Source of the DNA: Pseudomonas putida | Lineage (GTDB): Bacteria > Pseudomonadota > Gammaproteobacteria > Pseudomonadales > Pseudomonadaceae | Assembly (NCBI RefSeq): GCF_028682395.1 | Contig: NZ_JANHLC010000002.1 | Span: forward strand, 124,001-188,000 | Reading direction: 5' to 3' | DNA length: 64,000 nt | Shown: positions 43,602 through 57,153 of the stretch, piece after piece | How positions within the stretch are numbered: position 1 is the first letter of the stretch | How the letters are laid out: each line of letters starts with the position of its first letter | The notes under the pieces: generated by a model | Databases searched by the model: none | Seen by the model: only the letters and a program-made list of their open reading frames with translations | Told to the model about the DNA's origin: nothing | Program-made: the position numbers and the translations under genes

Positions 43602-46600
43602 TTATATCCGTTCCATCTTCGGCAACCACACACGAATCAACGAAAACAATCGATCCAGGTCGATGGGCTTGGCCAGGTAGTCGTTGGCGCCTGCCTGCAG
43701 GCAGCGCTCCTGATCGTCCTTCATGGCCTTGGCCGTGACGGCAATGATCGGCAGCTTGCGCCAGCGTGGGTCCTTGCGGATCTCCAACGTGGCTTCGTAG
43801 CCATCCATCTCCGGCATCATCACATCCATCAATACCAGGTCGATATCTTCGACTTCTTTGAGCTTGGCGATCGCTTCCAGGCCGTTACGGCCAATTTCCA
43901 CGATTGCACCTTTGTGTTCCAGGGCACTGGTCAGGGCGAAGATATTGCGCACATCGTCGTCCACCAGCAGGATTCGCCGCCCCTCGAAGACCTTGTCGCG
44001 GCTACGCGCGGTCTTGAGCATGCGCTGACGATCCTGTGACAACTGGGATTCGACTTTGTGCAGAAACAACGTCACTTCATCAAGCAGGCGCTCCGGCGAG
44101 CGGGCGCCCTTGATAATGATCGAGCGCGAGTAGCGGCGCAGTTCCGCCTCTTCATCGCGGGTCAGGTTGCGTCCGGTATAGACGATCACCGGCGGGAAAG
44201 AGCAGATATCCTCGGTGGACATGCGCTTGAGCAGGTCATTGCCGAGCATGTCCGGCAGCTTCAGGTCGATGATCATGCAGTCGTAGACATTCTCGCGCAG
44301 CAGATCCAGGGCTTCCTGGGCCAGGCCCACTGCGGTGATTTCAATATCGTCGTCGCCAATCAAGCGCGCGATGCTATCGCGCTGCAGGTCGTCATCCTCG
44401 ACCAGCAGCACGCGCTTGACCTTCTGGGTCACCTTGGCTTCCAAGCGGGCGAAGACTTCCTTGAGTTCTTCGCGACTGGCCGGCTTGACCGCGTAGCCGA
44501 TGGCGCCCATGTGCATGGCCGCCTCGACCCGGTCTTCGACGGAAATCACATGGACCGGGATATGCCGGGTTGGCGCCGACTCCTTGAGGCGTTGCAGAAC
44601 GGTCAGCCCGGAGTGATCGGGCAGGCGCATATCCAGCAGGATCGCATCGGGGACAAACTGCCCGGCCAGGTCAAAGCCCTCATCAGCACCATGGGCCACC
44701 AGGCATTGGTAACCCAGCTCATGGGCCAGGTCGAAGAGAATCTGGGAAAAGCTCGGCTCATCTTCGATCACCAGCACGCAGCGACTGCTGAACGGCGCCT
44801 TGTCGCGGTCATCGGCGAAGCTGGGGATCGGCTCCTCGACCACGCTCACCGGTACGACCGGCCGCGGCGGCGCGGCGATCACACTGGGTGCCCGGGGCGG
44901 TGTATCAGGCGTCTGCTCTTCATATCGCTCAGGCACGATCAGGGTAAACACACTGCCCTGCCCCGGCTCGCTGCTGACAGTGATGTAGCCGCCGAGCAAG
45001 GCGGCCAGGTCCCGCGAGATCGACAGCCCCAGGCCCGTGCCGCCGTAGCGGCGGTTGGTGGTGCCGTCGGCCTGGCGGAAGGCTTCGAAAATGCTTTCCT
45101 GCTGGTCGGCGGCAATGCCGATGCCGCTATCGCGCACGCTAAAAGCAATGCCCTCGCCGGGTTGGCGATTGACGCCCAGAGTGACCGTGCCGCTTTCGGT
45201 GAATTTAAGGGCGTTGGACAGCAGGTTCTTGAGGATCTGCTCCAGGCGCTGGCAATCGGTGTACAGCGACTGCGGCGTGTCTTGGTGCACTTCGACCTGA
45301 AACGCCAGGTGTTTGTCCGCCGCCAGCGGCTCGAACATGCCGCGCAGGCCGTCGACCAGGCGCGCCACGCTGGCGTTTTGCGGACGGACTTCGAGCTTGC
45401 CGGCTTCGACCTTGGAAATATCGAGAATATCGTTGATCAGGTTCAGCAAATCGTTACCGGCCGAATAGATCGACTCGGCAAACTTCACCTGCTCCACGCT
45501 CAAGTTGTCCTGGGGGTTCTCGGCCAACAACTTGGCCAGAATCAGCGAACTGTTGAGCGGCGTGCGCAGCTCGTGGGACATATTGGCGAGGAACTCGGAC
45601 TTGTACTTGCTTGAACGCTGGAGTTCCTCGGCGCGCTCTTCGAGCTGGGTTTGGGCCTGGTTGAGTTCGGTATTTTTCTGGTCCATGGCGTCGCGCTGTT
45701 CGGCGAGGGCCTGGGCTTGTTCGGCCAACTGCTCGTTGGTCTGCTCCAGTTCCACCTGCTGGCTTTCCAGATGCGCCTGGGACTCCTTGAGAATCCGCGA
45801 CTGCTCTTCGAGCTCCTCGTTGGCGGTCTTGAGTTCTTCCTGCTGCACCTGCAGCTCTTCGTTGAGCTGCTGGGTCTGGGCCAGCACTTCCTGCAGACGC
45901 TGGCGATAACGCGCGGCCTCGATGCAGGTGCCGATATTGCCGGCGATGCGCTCGAGAAATTCAACATCGCGATCAGTCAGGCGACGCAGGAAGCCCAGTT
46001 CGATCACACCATTGATACGCTCGTCATCGCTGGTCGGCACTACCAGCACACTGCGCGGCTTACCCTCGCCGAGGCCCGAACTGACCTTGAAGTAGTCATC
46101 CGGTACGGCATCCAGGCGAATCAGCCGGTCCTGCTGGACCGCCTGGCCGATAATGCCCTCGTCGGCATAAATCAGTTGGTCGCGCTCTTCCTGTTCGCGG
46201 GAGAAACCGTAGGACGCCACACGCTTGAGGCCACCGTGCTCCTCACGCACATAGAGCGCCGCCACCGCGCTACCCAGGTACTGGGCACAGAATTGCAGGA
46301 TATTGCGCCCCAGCATATTGAGCGTCAGTTGCCCCAACACTTGCTCGGCCAACTGGGTCTGGCCATTGCGCAGCCAGGCCTGTTCTTCCAGGCGTGCAGC
46401 GCTCTCCTGAGCGGCGGCCAGGCTTGCGCCGTAGCTGGCGGACAGGGCCAACAGATCGCGTCGGCCGACAAACGCAAGCAGGCCGCTGATACCAATGATA
46501 AACAGCACATAGAGCGTGATGCTCCAGATCGTGGTGCGGCTGACATCTTCGCTACGGCTGGCACGCAACTGCTGCTCGCTGTTAATGATGCCTTCGTATT

Positions 46601-47081
46601 CCTTGCGGATCTCATCGGTCAGGCGCTTGCCCCGCCCGGCCTTGACCGCCGCACGGTAATCGCCGCTGCTACGTTGCAGATCGATCATCGACTGGGCGTA
46701 GGTGCTCCATTCCACCTGCAGGGCTTCAAGGCGCTTGAGCCGGTCGACCTGCTGCGGATTATCTTTCGCCAGTTCCTGCAGGTTGCGCAACTCGGCAATA
46801 ATCCGTGGTTTGGCAAGTTCATAGGGGTCGAGAAAGCGCTCTTCCCCTGTGAGCAAATAACCGCGCATACCGGTTTCCAGGTCGATGGACAGCTTCATCG
46901 CCTCGGTGGTGTTGCCGATCACCCGATCCGTGTGCTCGACCCACTGGATGACCGACAACAAATACGTGATCAGGGACACAAAAAAAACGGCACTGAGTAC
47001 ACCCACACCCAGCGGCAAGCTGATGTTGCGACTCAGGAGTTTGCGGAAACTTTGCTCATCAACCGTAGACGAAGAAGTCAT
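43602..47081 (-). CDS. CHASE3-GAF hybrid histidine kinase with three receivers
   Basis: The 1159-residue protein has a membrane helix (~20-45), a CHASE3 sensor (IDLETGMRGYLLTGEERFLDPYE), a second helix (~185-205), a GAF domain (~235-385), a long coiled coil (~390-480), HisKA with His503 (MSHELRTPLNSS), HATPase (GGTGLGLSISRDLAALLGG) and three receivers with Asp817, Asp939 and Asp1086. CHASE3 responds to an extracytoplasmic cue. The coiled coil is glutamine- and glutamate-rich and is a candidate for CheR/CheB-type modification. It opens the operon. Confidence 0.93.
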   Translation of the reverse strand: MTSSSTVDEQSFRKLLSRNISLPLGVGVLSAVFFVSLITYLLSVIQWVEHTDRVIGNTTEAMKLSIDLETGMRGYLLTGEERFLDPYELAKPRIIAELRNLQELAKDNPQQVDRLKRLEALQVEWSTYAQSMIDLQRSSGDYRAAVKAGRGKRLTDEIRKEYEGIINSEQQLRASRSEDVSRTTIWSITLYVLFIIGISGLLAFVGRRDLLALSASYGASLAAAQESAARLEEQAWLRNGQTQLAEQVLGQLTLNMLGRNILQFCAQYLGSAVAALYVREEHGGLKRVASYGFSREQEERDQLIYADEGIIGQAVQQDRLIRLDAVPDDYFKVSSGLGEGKPRSVLVVPTSDDERINGVIELGFLRRLTDRDVEFLERIAGNIGTCIEAARYRQRLQEVLAQTQQLNEELQVQQEELKTANEELEEQSRILKESQAHLESQQVELEQTNEQLAEQAQALAEQRDAMDQKNTELNQAQTQLEERAEELQRSSKYKSEFLANMSHELRTPLNSSLILAKLLAENPQDNLSVEQVKFAESIYSAGNDLLNLINDILDISKVEAGKLEVRPQNASVARLVDGLRGMFEPLAADKHLAFQVEVHQDTPQSLYTDCQRLEQILKNLLSNALKFTESGTVTLGVNRQPGEGIAFSVRDSGIGIAADQQESIFEAFRQADGTTNRRYGGTGLGLSISRDLAALLGGYITVSSEPGQGSVFTLIVPERYEEQTPDTPPRAPSVIAAPPRPVVPVSVVEEPIPSFADDRDKAPFSSRCVLVIEDEPSFSQILFDLAHELGYQCLVAHGADEGFDLAGQFVPDAILLDMRLPDHSGLTVLQRLKESAPTRHIPVHVISVEDRVEAAMHMGAIGYAVKPASREELKEVFARLEAKVTQKVKRVLLVEDDDLQRDSIARLIGDDDIEITAVGLAQEALDLLRENVYDCMIIDLKLPDMLGNDLLKRMSTEDICSFPPVIVYTGRNLTRDEEAELRRYSRSIIIKGARSPERLLDEVTLFLHKVESQLSQDRQRMLKTARSRDKVFEGRRILLVDDDVRNIFALTSALEHKGAIVEIGRNGLEAIAKLKEVEDIDLVLMDVMMPEMDGYEATLEIRKDPRWRKLPIIAVTAKAMKDDQERCLQAGANDYLAKPIDLDRLFSLIRVWLPKMERI

Positions 47082-47340
47082 TTCTGGGCTCGGACGAAGG
47101 TTTTAAGTCGAAGGAGTTTGCCGCAAAAACATAGTAACTATCTATTTTTCTCACAAATGTGACCGCAGAACTCCAGATTTTCCTGCCTGGACGGTCTGGA
47201 GCAGGCTATTCTGCGGGCCACCCGCGAACAGCCAACTATCGATACAAATCGGGGAACTTGTCCAAGTCTCTCAGGGCCACAGACAAGTGGTCGGCGATTT
47301 TTTTGCCGGCGCAACCCACGCCTTTTTCGAGATGACCCTT

Positions 47341-47697
47341 ATGTGCTCAGCCACCTCCACCATTCTAGTCGTCGAAGACGATGCCATCGTGCGTATGCTG
47401 ATTGTCGACGTGCTCGAAGAACTCGCTTTCAACGTGCTTGAGGCCGCCGGCAGCGAGCAAGCGCTGGATATCGTCCAGGATGCGGGAATCAGCATCGACC
47501 TGCTGATGACCGATGTCGGCCTCCCCGGCATGGATGGCCGCGAGCTGGCAGCGGCGGCGCGTGCGTTGCGCCCGCAATTGCCGATCCTGTTTGCCAGCGG
47601 CTACGCCGAGAACCTGCAAGTCCCGGTCGGCATGGCGGTGATCGGCAAGCCGTTTTCCATCGACCAACTGCGCGACAAGGTCAAGAGCCTGCTTTAG
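47341..47697 (+). CDS. Single-domain response regulator, divergent
   Basis: The 118-residue lone receiver reads STILVVEDDAIVRMLIVDVLEEL, with Asp in LLMTDVGLPGMDG and Lys in VIGKPFSIDQL. It is divergent from the triple-receiver kinase with a 259-base shared region, so it may be part of the same signalling set. ATG 47341 is preferred; ATG 47332 has no ribosome-binding site, and the frame to 47287 is leader. Confidence 0.85.
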   Translation: MCSATSTILVVEDDAIVRMLIVDVLEELAFNVLEAAGSEQALDIVQDAGISIDLLMTDVGLPGMDGRELAAAARALRPQLPILFASGYAENLQVPVGMAVIGKPFSIDQLRDKVKSLL

Positions 47698-47779
47698 GTC
47701 CAGGAAACGCTGTCCATCCGCTCTCGAATACACGACCGGCAATTGACGGCCGGGCGCGCCCATGATTTCCTACACATCT

Positions 47780-47975
47780 TGTATTGGGTGCCCCTCACGG
47801 GGTGAAACGGGAAACCGGTGCGTCAGGTCGTAGTCACCTGGCAAGTCCGGCGCTGCCCCCGCAACGGTAAGCGAGAGCGGAATCAGATCCACTGTGCCAG
47901 CAGTCCGGCATGGGAAGGTGATTCCGGCAGGTTCGGCCCATGCCCAGCCCCTCGCAAGCCCGGAGACCGGCCCAA
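47780..47975 (+). promoter_or_regulatory. Cobalamin riboswitch
   Basis: The order of conserved blocks is right for the AdoCbl/Cbl riboswitch: a GGGTGCC start, ACGGGAAaCcGGTG, GCGCTGCCCCCGCAACGGTAA, then the B12 box AGCCCGGAGACCGGCC at about 47955-47972. It precedes cbtB by 110 bases and should lower expression of the cobalt-uptake and cobalamin genes when cobalamin is plentiful. Confidence 0.93.
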
Positions 47976-48047
47976 TCGACACGATAACAAACCCGCGGTG
48001 GGCGGGCGCTGTTGCATTCTCTGCGAAGCCCTTCGCAGGGTTTCTTC

Positions 48048-48083
48048 GCGCTTGAGCCCCCGCTGACACCCAGAGGGAAGCGC
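48048..48083 (+). promoter_or_regulatory. Ribosome-binding-site masking hairpin before cbtB
   Basis: GCGCTT (48048-48053) can pair with AAGCGC (48078-48083), which runs from the AGAGGG ribosome-binding site to within two bases of the cbtB ATG (48085). An earlier CTGCGAAG/CTTCGCAG hairpin at 48021-48038 could be the alternative fold. Together they look like the riboswitch expression platform. Confidence 0.5.
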
Positions 48084-48084
48084 C

Positions 48085-48270
48085 ATGTCCATCAGTACCG
48101 CCAGCCACACTGCGGCCAGCACCACCACCCTGAGCCAGCGCGTTGTCGCGGCCATCGGCGCCAGCCTGCTCGGCGTGCTGCTGGTGTATTTCGCCGGGTT
48201 CTCCCATATCGAGGCCGTGCACAACGCCGCCCACGACACCCGCCACAGCGCTGCCTTCCCCTGCCACTGA
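48085..48270 (+). CDS. cbtB: CbtB-like cobalt transporter subunit
   Basis: The 61-residue protein has one membrane helix (VVAAIGASLLGVLLVYFAGFSHI) and a histidine-rich tail (HNAAHDTRHSAAFPCH). CbtB is the small subunit of a predicted cobalt transporter encoded with cbtA downstream of cobalamin riboswitches. The tail histidines could bind cobalt. AGAGGGAAG precedes the ATG, and cbtA starts 11 bases downstream. Confidence 0.9.
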   Translation: MSISTASHTAASTTTLSQRVVAAIGASLLGVLLVYFAGFSHIEAVHNAAHDTRHSAAFPCH

Positions 48271-48281
48271 GACCTGCACCG

Positions 48282-48983
48282 ATGATCAAGCGAATTGCTC
48301 GCACCGCAGGTTTCGCCGGCCTGCTCGGTGCCCTGCTGCTGACCCTGCTGCAAAGTTTTTCTGTCGCGCCTCTGATCCTGCAGGCCGAAACCTATGAAAA
48401 TGCCCCGGCTACCGAAGTCCACGAACACGCCGATGGCGCCATGGCCGCCCACAGCCACGATGCCGAAGCCTGGGCACCGGAAGATGGCTGGCAGCGCATT
48501 CTCTCGACCACCGGCGGCAACCTGGTGGTGGCCGTCGGCTTCGCCCTGATGCTTGCGGGCCTCTATACCCTGCGTGCGCCAAGCCGCACCGCCGAAGGAC
48601 TGCTCTGGGGGCTGGCCGGTTATGCCACGTTCTGCCTGGCGCCGACCCTGGGCCTGCCACCCGAGCTGCCGGGCACGGCTGCCGCAGATCTGTTACAGCG
48701 CCAGACCTGGTGGGTCGGCACCGCTGCCTCGACGGCGGCCGGTATCGCACTGCTGGTCTTTGGTAAGCACTGGGCCTTGAAAGTCCTGGGCGTGGCCATT
48801 GTGCTGGTGCCCCACGTGATCGGCGCACCGCAACCGGAAGTTCACTCCAGCCTTGCGCCGCAAGCACTGGAAACTCAGTTCATCATTGCTGCCCAACTGA
48901 CCAACGCTGCATTCTGGCTGGCCCTTGGCCTGATCAGCGCCTGGTTGTTCCGCCGCAAAGCGGATGGCCAATACTCGGCATGA
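48282..48983 (+). CDS. cbtA: CbtA-like cobalt transporter subunit
   Basis: The 233-residue protein has about five membrane helices and a histidine-rich loop after the first (HEHADGAMAAHSHDAEAW). It fits CbtA, the main subunit of the predicted cobalt transporter under B12 control. The start at 48282 is right after cbtB and gives the first helix immediately; the open frame to 48012 crosses the riboswitch leader. It overlaps cobE by four bases (ATGA). Confidence 0.92.
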   Translation: MIKRIARTAGFAGLLGALLLTLLQSFSVAPLILQAETYENAPATEVHEHADGAMAAHSHDAEAWAPEDGWQRILSTTGGNLVVAVGFALMLAGLYTLRAPSRTAEGLLWGLAGYATFCLAPTLGLPPELPGTAAADLLQRQTWWVGTAASTAAGIALLVFGKHWALKVLGVAIVLVPHVIGAPQPEVHSSLAPQALETQFIIAAQLTNAAFWLALGLISAWLFRRKADGQYSA

Positions 48984-49396
48984 GTGACACGCCTTATGTG
49001 GTGATCGGCATCGGCTGCCAACGCGGTTGCCCGCTCACCACACTGGATGCCCTGCTCGACCAGGTTCTCCAGGCCCATGGTATCGAGCGGCGCACGCTCA
49101 AGGCCTTGGCCAGTATCGAGCAGAAACGTGACGAGCCCGGGCTGTTGGCACTGGCCGAACAGCTCGGGTTACCCTTGACCTTCTTCAGCAACACGCAGCT
49201 GGCCGGCTACGAACCTCGTCTTAGCCAGCGTTCGCAAATTGCCTATGAACGCACCGGCTGCTATGGCGTAGCCGAAAGTGCCGCGTTGGCCCTCGCCGAG
49301 CATCTGGGCCAGAATAATGCGCAGCTACTGGTTGCCCGGCAAAAATTCGGCCAGGCGACACTGGCATTGGCCAGCACCGCCCCCCATCCCCGATAA
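48980..49396 (+). CDS. cobE: Cobalamin biosynthesis protein CobE (CbiG C-terminal type)
   Basis: The 138-residue protein matches the C-terminal domain of CbiG: YVVIGIGCQRGCPLTTLDALL, then FFSNTQLAGYE and GCYGVAESAALALA. CobE acts in the aerobic cobalamin pathway, probably near the precorrin ring-contraction steps. It overlaps cbtA by four bases and is followed by cobM after 77 bases. Confidence 0.9.
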   Translation: MSDTPYVVIGIGCQRGCPLTTLDALLDQVLQAHGIERRTLKALASIEQKRDEPGLLALAEQLGLPLTFFSNTQLAGYEPRLSQRSQIAYERTGCYGVAESAALALAEHLGQNNAQLLVARQKFGQATLALASTAPHPR

Positions 49397-49473
49397 TCCC
49401 CCGGCAGCTGCGACCAAGATGAGCGCCATTCATCTTTGCCCAGCGACTCGCCCCGCATCCACTTGAGACTGTC

Positions 49474-50220
49474 ATGACCGTCTACTTTATCGGCGCCGGC
49501 CCCGGCGACCCCGAACTCATCACCGTCAAGGGCCAGCGCCTGATCCGCCAATGCCCGGTCATCATCTATGCCGGCTCCCTGGTGCCCACCGCTGTTCTCG
49601 AAGGGCATCAGGCCGAACAGGTGATCAACAGCGCCGAGCTGCACTTGGAGCAGATCGTGGCACTGATGCGCAGCGCCCATGCCCGCGGCCAGGATGTCGC
49701 CCGCGTACACAGCGGCGACCCCAGCCTGTATGGCGCCATCGGCGAACAGATCCGTTACTTGCGCGAAGCGCAGATTCCCTACGAAATCATCCCCGGCGTC
49801 ACCGCCACCGCCGCCTGCGCTGCGCTGCTGGGCGCCGAATTGACGCTGCCGGATATCTCCCAGAGCGTGATTCTTACGCGCTTCGCCGACAAAACCGCCA
49901 TGCCCGCGGGCGAAGCCCTGGGCGACCTGGCCCGACACCAGGCGACCATGGCCATCCACCTGGGTGTTCAGCACCTGGAGAAAATCCTCGCTGAATTACT
50001 GCCTCACTACGGCGCCGACTGCCCGATTGCCGTGATCCATCGCGCCAGCTGGCCGGACCAGGATTGGGTCAGCGGCACCCTCGCCGACATTCTGGACAAG
50101 GTCCGGGCCAAGGGCTTTCGCCGCACCGCGCTGATTCTGGTAGGCCGGGTGCTGGCCAGCGACAGCTTTGCCGAGTCATCGCTGTACCGGGCCGGGCACG
50201 CCCATCTGTATCGCCCTTAG
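49474..50220 (+). CDS. cobM: Precorrin-4 C11-methyltransferase CobM
   Basis: The 248-residue protein has the tetrapyrrole methylase fold: MTVYFIGAGPGDPELITVKGQRLI, then VARVHSGDPSLYGAIGEQIRYL and YEIIPGVTATAACAALLG, the SAM-binding motifs of CobM/CbiF. It methylates C-11 of precorrin-4 in the cobalamin pathway. It ends the riboswitch-controlled operon; a bidirectional hairpin follows. Confidence 0.95.
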   Translation: MTVYFIGAGPGDPELITVKGQRLIRQCPVIIYAGSLVPTAVLEGHQAEQVINSAELHLEQIVALMRSAHARGQDVARVHSGDPSLYGAIGEQIRYLREAQIPYEIIPGVTATAACAALLGAELTLPDISQSVILTRFADKTAMPAGEALGDLARHQATMAIHLGVQHLEKILAELLPHYGADCPIAVIHRASWPDQDWVSGTLADILDKVRAKGFRRTALILVGRVLASDSFAESSLYRAGHAHLYRP

Positions 50221-50234
50221 GCAAACGCCAGGCA

Positions 50235-50263
50235 TAAAAAAACGGCACTCACGGGTGCCGTTT
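50235..50263. terminator. Terminator between cobM and nfuA
   Basis: AACGGCAC/GTGCCGTT forms the stem with a long T-run on the minus strand (for nfuA) and a short TTT on the plus strand (for cobM). Confidence 0.85.
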
Positions 50264-50282
50264 CCAGGTGCAGCGAACGCTC

Positions 50283-53281
<2,999 letters not shown>

Positions 53282-53435
53282 ATCCCTGTCCTGACAATAA
53301 AAAAACGTCGCGATTCTACCGTCACACGCCCGCCCTCAACATGAGCGATCTTCATGAAAAGCCAGCCGCGATCAAATAGCCCGCAGGTTTGCTATCATCT
53401 CGCCTCTTTTTGTATTGGCCTTTCCAGGTAGTCCT

Positions 53436-56400
53436 ATGTCCGATCGCAGCGCTCGCCTCAACGCCCTTCAGCAAGCTCTCAAGGAGCGCATCCTGATTCT
53501 CGACGGCGGCATGGGCACCATGATCCAGAGCTACAAGCTCGAGGAACAGGACTACCGCGGCAAGCGTTTCGCCGACTGGCCGAGCGACGTCAAGGGCAAC
53601 AATGACCTGCTGGTCCTCAGCCGCCCGGACGTCATCGGCGCCATAGAGAAAGCCTACCTCGATGCCGGTGCCGACATTCTCGAGACCAATACCTTCAACG
53701 CCACCCAGGTGTCCCAGGCCGACTACGGCATGGAGGCGCTGGCCTATGAACTCAACGTAGAAGGCGCCCGCCTGGCCCGCCAGGTGGCCGATGCGAAAAC
53801 CCTGGAAACGCCTGACAAGCCGCGCTTTGTCGCCGGCGTACTCGGCCCGACCAGCCGCACCTGCTCGCTGTCGCCGGACGTCAACAACCCGGGCTACCGC
53901 AACGTCACCTTCGACGAACTGGTGGAGAACTACACCGAAGCCACCAAAGGCCTGATCGAAGGTGGCGCCGACCTGATCCTGATCGAAACCATCTTCGACA
54001 CACTCAACGCCAAGGCGGCAATCTTCGCCGTCCAGGGCGTCTTCGAAGAACTGGGCATCGAGCTGCCGATCATGATCTCCGGGACCATCACCGATGCGTC
54101 CGGCCGTACCCTCTCCGGCCAGACCACCGAAGCATTCTGGAACTCCGTCAGCCACGCCAAGCCGATCTCCGTGGGCCTGAACTGCGCCTTGGGCGCCAGT
54201 GAGCTGCGCCCCTACCTGGAAGAGCTGTCGAACAAGGCCAACACCCACGTTTCCGCGCACCCCAACGCCGGCCTACCCAACGAGTTCGGTGAGTACGACG
54301 AGCTGCCGGCCGAAACCGCCAAGGTCATCGAAGAATTCGCCCAGAGCGGCTTCCTCAACATCGTCGGCGGCTGCTGCGGGACGACCCCAGGCCATATCGA
54401 AGCCATTGCCAAGGCGGTGGCCAACTACGCCCCACGGGCAATCCCGGACATTCCCAAGGCCTGCCGCCTGTCGGGCCTGGAGCCGTTCACCATCGATCGC
54501 CAGTCGTTGTTCGTCAACGTCGGCGAGCGTACGAACATTACCGGCTCGGCCCGGTTTGCCCGCCTGATCCGTGAAGACAACTACACCGAAGCCCTGGAAG
54601 TGGCCCTGCAGCAGGTCGAAGCCGGCGCCCAGATCATCGACATCAACATGGACGAGGGCATGCTCGATTCGAAGAAGGCGATGGTCACCTTCCTCAATCT
54701 CATTGCCGGCGAGCCGGACATCTCCCGCGTACCGATCATGATCGACTCCTCCAAGTGGGACGTGATCGAAGCCGGCCTCAAGTGCATCCAGGGCAAGGGC
54801 ATCGTCAACTCCATCAGCATGAAGGAAGGGGTCGAGCAGTTCATTCACCACGCCCGCCTGTGCAAACGCTACGGCGCCGCCGTGGTGGTGATGGCCTTCG
54901 ACGAAACCGGCCAGGCCGACACCGAGGCGCGCAAAAAAGAAATCTGTAAGCGCTCCTACGACATCTTGGTCAATGAAGTCGGCTTCCCGCCGGAAGACAT
55001 CATCTTCGACCCGAACATCTTCGCGGTCGCCACCGGTATCGAGGAGCACAACAACTACGCCGTCGACTTTATCAACGCCTGCGCCTATATCCGTGACGAG
55101 CTGCCCTATGCGCTGACCTCCGGTGGCGTGTCCAACGTGTCGTTCTCGTTCCGGGGCAACAACCCGGTGCGCGAAGCGATCCACTCGGTGTTCCTGCTGC
55201 ACGCGATCCGCAACGGCCTGACCATGGGGATCGTCAACGCCGGTCAGTTGGAGATCTACGACCAGATCCCCGCCGAACTGCGTGACGCCGTGGAAGACGT
55301 GGTACTCAACCGCACGCCCAACGGCACCGATGCCCTGCTGGCCATTGCCGACAAGTACCGCGGTGACGGCAGCGTCAAGGAAGCCGAGACCGAGGAGTGG
55401 CGCAATTGGGAAGTCAACAAGCGCCTGGAGCACGCCCTGGTCAAGGGCATCACCACCCATATCGTCGAAGATACCGAGGAATCGCGGCAATCCTTCGCCC
55501 GGCCTATCGAGGTGATCGAAGGGCCGCTGATGTCCGGCATGAACATCGTCGGTGACCTGTTTGGCGCCGGCAAAATGTTCCTGCCCCAGGTGGTGAAGTC
55601 CGCCCGGGTGATGAAGCAGGCCGTGGCCCACCTGATTCCCTTTATCGAACTGGAAAAAGGCGACAAGCCGGAGGCCAAGGGCAAGATCCTGATGGCCACG
55701 GTCAAAGGCGATGTCCACGATATCGGCAAGAACATCGTCGGCGTGGTCCTGGGGTGCAACGGCTACGACATCGTCGACCTGGGCGTCATGGTGCCAGCGG
55801 AGAAAATTCTCCAGGTCGCCCGCGAGCAGAAGTGCGACATCATTGGCCTGTCCGGCCTGATCACCCCGTCACTGGACGAGATGGTCCACGTTGCCCGGGA
55901 AATGCAGCGCCAGGACTTCCACCTGCCCCTGATGATCGGTGGTGCGACCACCTCCAAGGCCCACACGGCGGTGAAGATCGAGCCCAAGTACAGCAATGAC
56001 GCGGTGATCTATGTCACTGACGCCTCCCGCGCCGTGGGCGTGGCCACACAGTTGCTGTCCAAGGAACTCAAGGCCGGCTTCGTCGAACGTACCCGCGCCG
56101 AATACGTCGAGGTGCGCGAGCGCACCGCCAACCGCAGCGCCCGCACCGAGCGGCTGAGCTACCCGGCCGCGATTGCCAAAAAGCCGCAGTTCGACTGGAG
56201 CACCTACCAACCGGTCACCCCGACCTTTACCGGCAGCCGGGTCCTGGACAATATCGATCTGAATGTCCTGGCCGAGTACATCGACTGGACACCGTTCTTT
56301 ATCTCCTGGGACCTGGCCGGCAAGTTCCCGCGCATCCTGAGCGATGAAGTGGTCGGTGAAGCGGCCACCGCGCTGTATGCCGATGCCCAGGAAATGTTGC

Positions 56401-57146
56401 GCAAGCTGATCGACGAAAAACTGATCAGCGCGCGCGCCGTCTTCGGTTTCTGGCCAGCCAACCAGGTGCAGGACGACGACCTGGAAGTCTACGGTGCCGA
56501 GGGCCAGCCACTGGCGCGCCTGCATCACCTGCGCCAACAGATCATCAAGACGGACGGCAAGCCGAACTTCTCCCTGGCCGACTTTGTCGCGCCCAAGGAC
56601 AGCGGCGTGACCGACTATATCGGCGGCTTTATCACCACCGCCGGGATTGGTGCCGAGGAAGTGGCCAAGGCTTACCAGGACAATGGCGACGACTACAACT
56701 CGATCATGGTCAAGGCCCTGGCCGACCGTCTGGCCGAGGCCTGCGCCGAGTGGCTGCACCAGCAGGTGCGCAAGGAGTACTGGGGTTATGCCACCGACGA
56801 GCAGCTCGACAACGAGGCGCTGATCAAGGAGCAGTACAGCGGGATTCGCCCGGCCCCTGGCTACCCGGCGTGCCCCGACCATACGGAGAAAGGCACGCTG
56901 TTCGCCCTGCTCGATCCCGAAGCCAGTGAAGGCAAGGCCGGGAAAAGCGGCGTGTTCCTGACCGAACACTATGCAATGTTTCCCGCCGCCGCGGTCAGCG
57001 GCTGGTATTTTGCCCACCCGCAGGCGCAGTACTTTGCCGTGGGCAAGATCGACAAGGACCAGGTACTCAGCTACACCGCACGCAAGGGCCAGGACCTGAG
57101 CGTCAGCGAACGCTGGCTGGCACCGAACCTGGGCTACGACAACTAA
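53436..57146 (+). CDS. metH: Cobalamin-dependent methionine synthase MetH
   Basis: The 1236-residue protein has all four modules: homocysteine binding (GLNCALGA and [11 protein letters not shown] supplying the zinc cysteines), folate binding ([16 protein letters not shown]), cobalamin binding with His761 in [24 protein letters not shown], and the C-terminal activation domain ([12 protein letters not shown]). It methylates homocysteine to methionine. The start at 53436 matches homologs; the frame to 53415 adds seven residues. It lies near the cobalamin operon but no riboswitch is seen upstream. Confidence 0.97.
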   Translation: MSDRSARLNALQQALKERILILDGGMGTMIQSYKLEEQDYRGKRFADWPSDVKGNNDLLVLSRPDVIGAIEKAYLDAGADILETNTFNATQVSQADYGMEALAYELNVEGARLARQVADAKTLETPDKPRFVAGVLGPTSRTCSLSPDVNNPGYRNVTFDELVENYTEATKGLIEGGADLILIETIFDTLNAKAAIFAVQGVFEELGIELPIMISGTITDASGRTLSGQTTEAFWNSVSHAKPISVGLNCALGASELRPYLEELSNKANTHVSAHPNAGLPNEFGEYDELPAETAKVIEEFAQSGFLNIVGGCCGTTPGHIEAIAKAVANYAPRAIPDIPKACRLSGLEPFTIDRQSLFVNVGERTNITGSARFARLIREDNYTEALEVALQQVEAGAQIIDINMDEGMLDSKKAMVTFLNLIAGEPDISRVPIMIDSSKWDVIEAGLKCIQGKGIVNSISMKEGVEQFIHHARLCKRYGAAVVVMAFDETGQADTEARKKEICKRSYDILVNEVGFPPEDIIFDPNIFAVATGIEEHNNYAVDFINACAYIRDELPYALTSGGVSNVSFSFRGNNPVREAIHSVFLLHAIRNGLTMGIVNAGQLEIYDQIPAELRDAVEDVVLNRTPNGTDALLAIADKYRGDGSVKEAETEEWRNWEVNKRLEHALVKGITTHIVEDTEESRQSFARPIEVIEGPLMSGMNIVGDLFGAGKMFLPQVVKSARVMKQAVAHLIPFIELEKGDKPEAKGKILMATVKGDVHDIGKNIVGVVLGCNGYDIVDLGVMVPAEKILQVAREQKCDIIGLSGLITPSLDEMVHVAREMQRQDFHLPLMIGGATTSKAHTAVKIEPKYSNDAVIYVTDASRAVGVATQLLSKELKAGFVERTRAEYVEVRERTANRSARTERLSYPAAIAKKPQFDWSTYQPVTPTFTGSRVLDNIDLNVLAEYIDWTPFFISWDLAGKFPRILSDEVVGEAATALYADAQEMLRKLIDEKLISARAVFGFWPANQVQDDDLEVYGAEGQPLARLHHLRQQIIKTDGKPNFSLADFVAPKDSGVTDYIGGFITTAGIGAEEVAKAYQDNGDDYNSIMVKALADRLAEACAEWLHQQVRKEYWGYATDEQLDNEALIKEQYSGIRPAPGYPACPDHTEKGTLFALLDPEASEGKAGKSGVFLTEHYAMFPAAAVSGWYFAHPQAQYFAVGKIDKDQVLSYTARKGQDLSVSERWLAPNLGYDN

Positions 57147-57153
57147 AGCGGTG

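Noticed and set aside
47250..47275. GGGGAACTTG as an AlgU/RpoE-type -35 box before the receiver gene at 47341
   Set aside because: No matching TCTGA-type -10 occurs at the required 16-17 base spacing; the only TCTCA lies 8 bases away.
53282..53435. Search for a SAM, SAH or cobalamin riboswitch before metH
   Set aside because: The 154-base leader shows no conserved aptamer blocks; only a TATCAT-like -10 near 53393.
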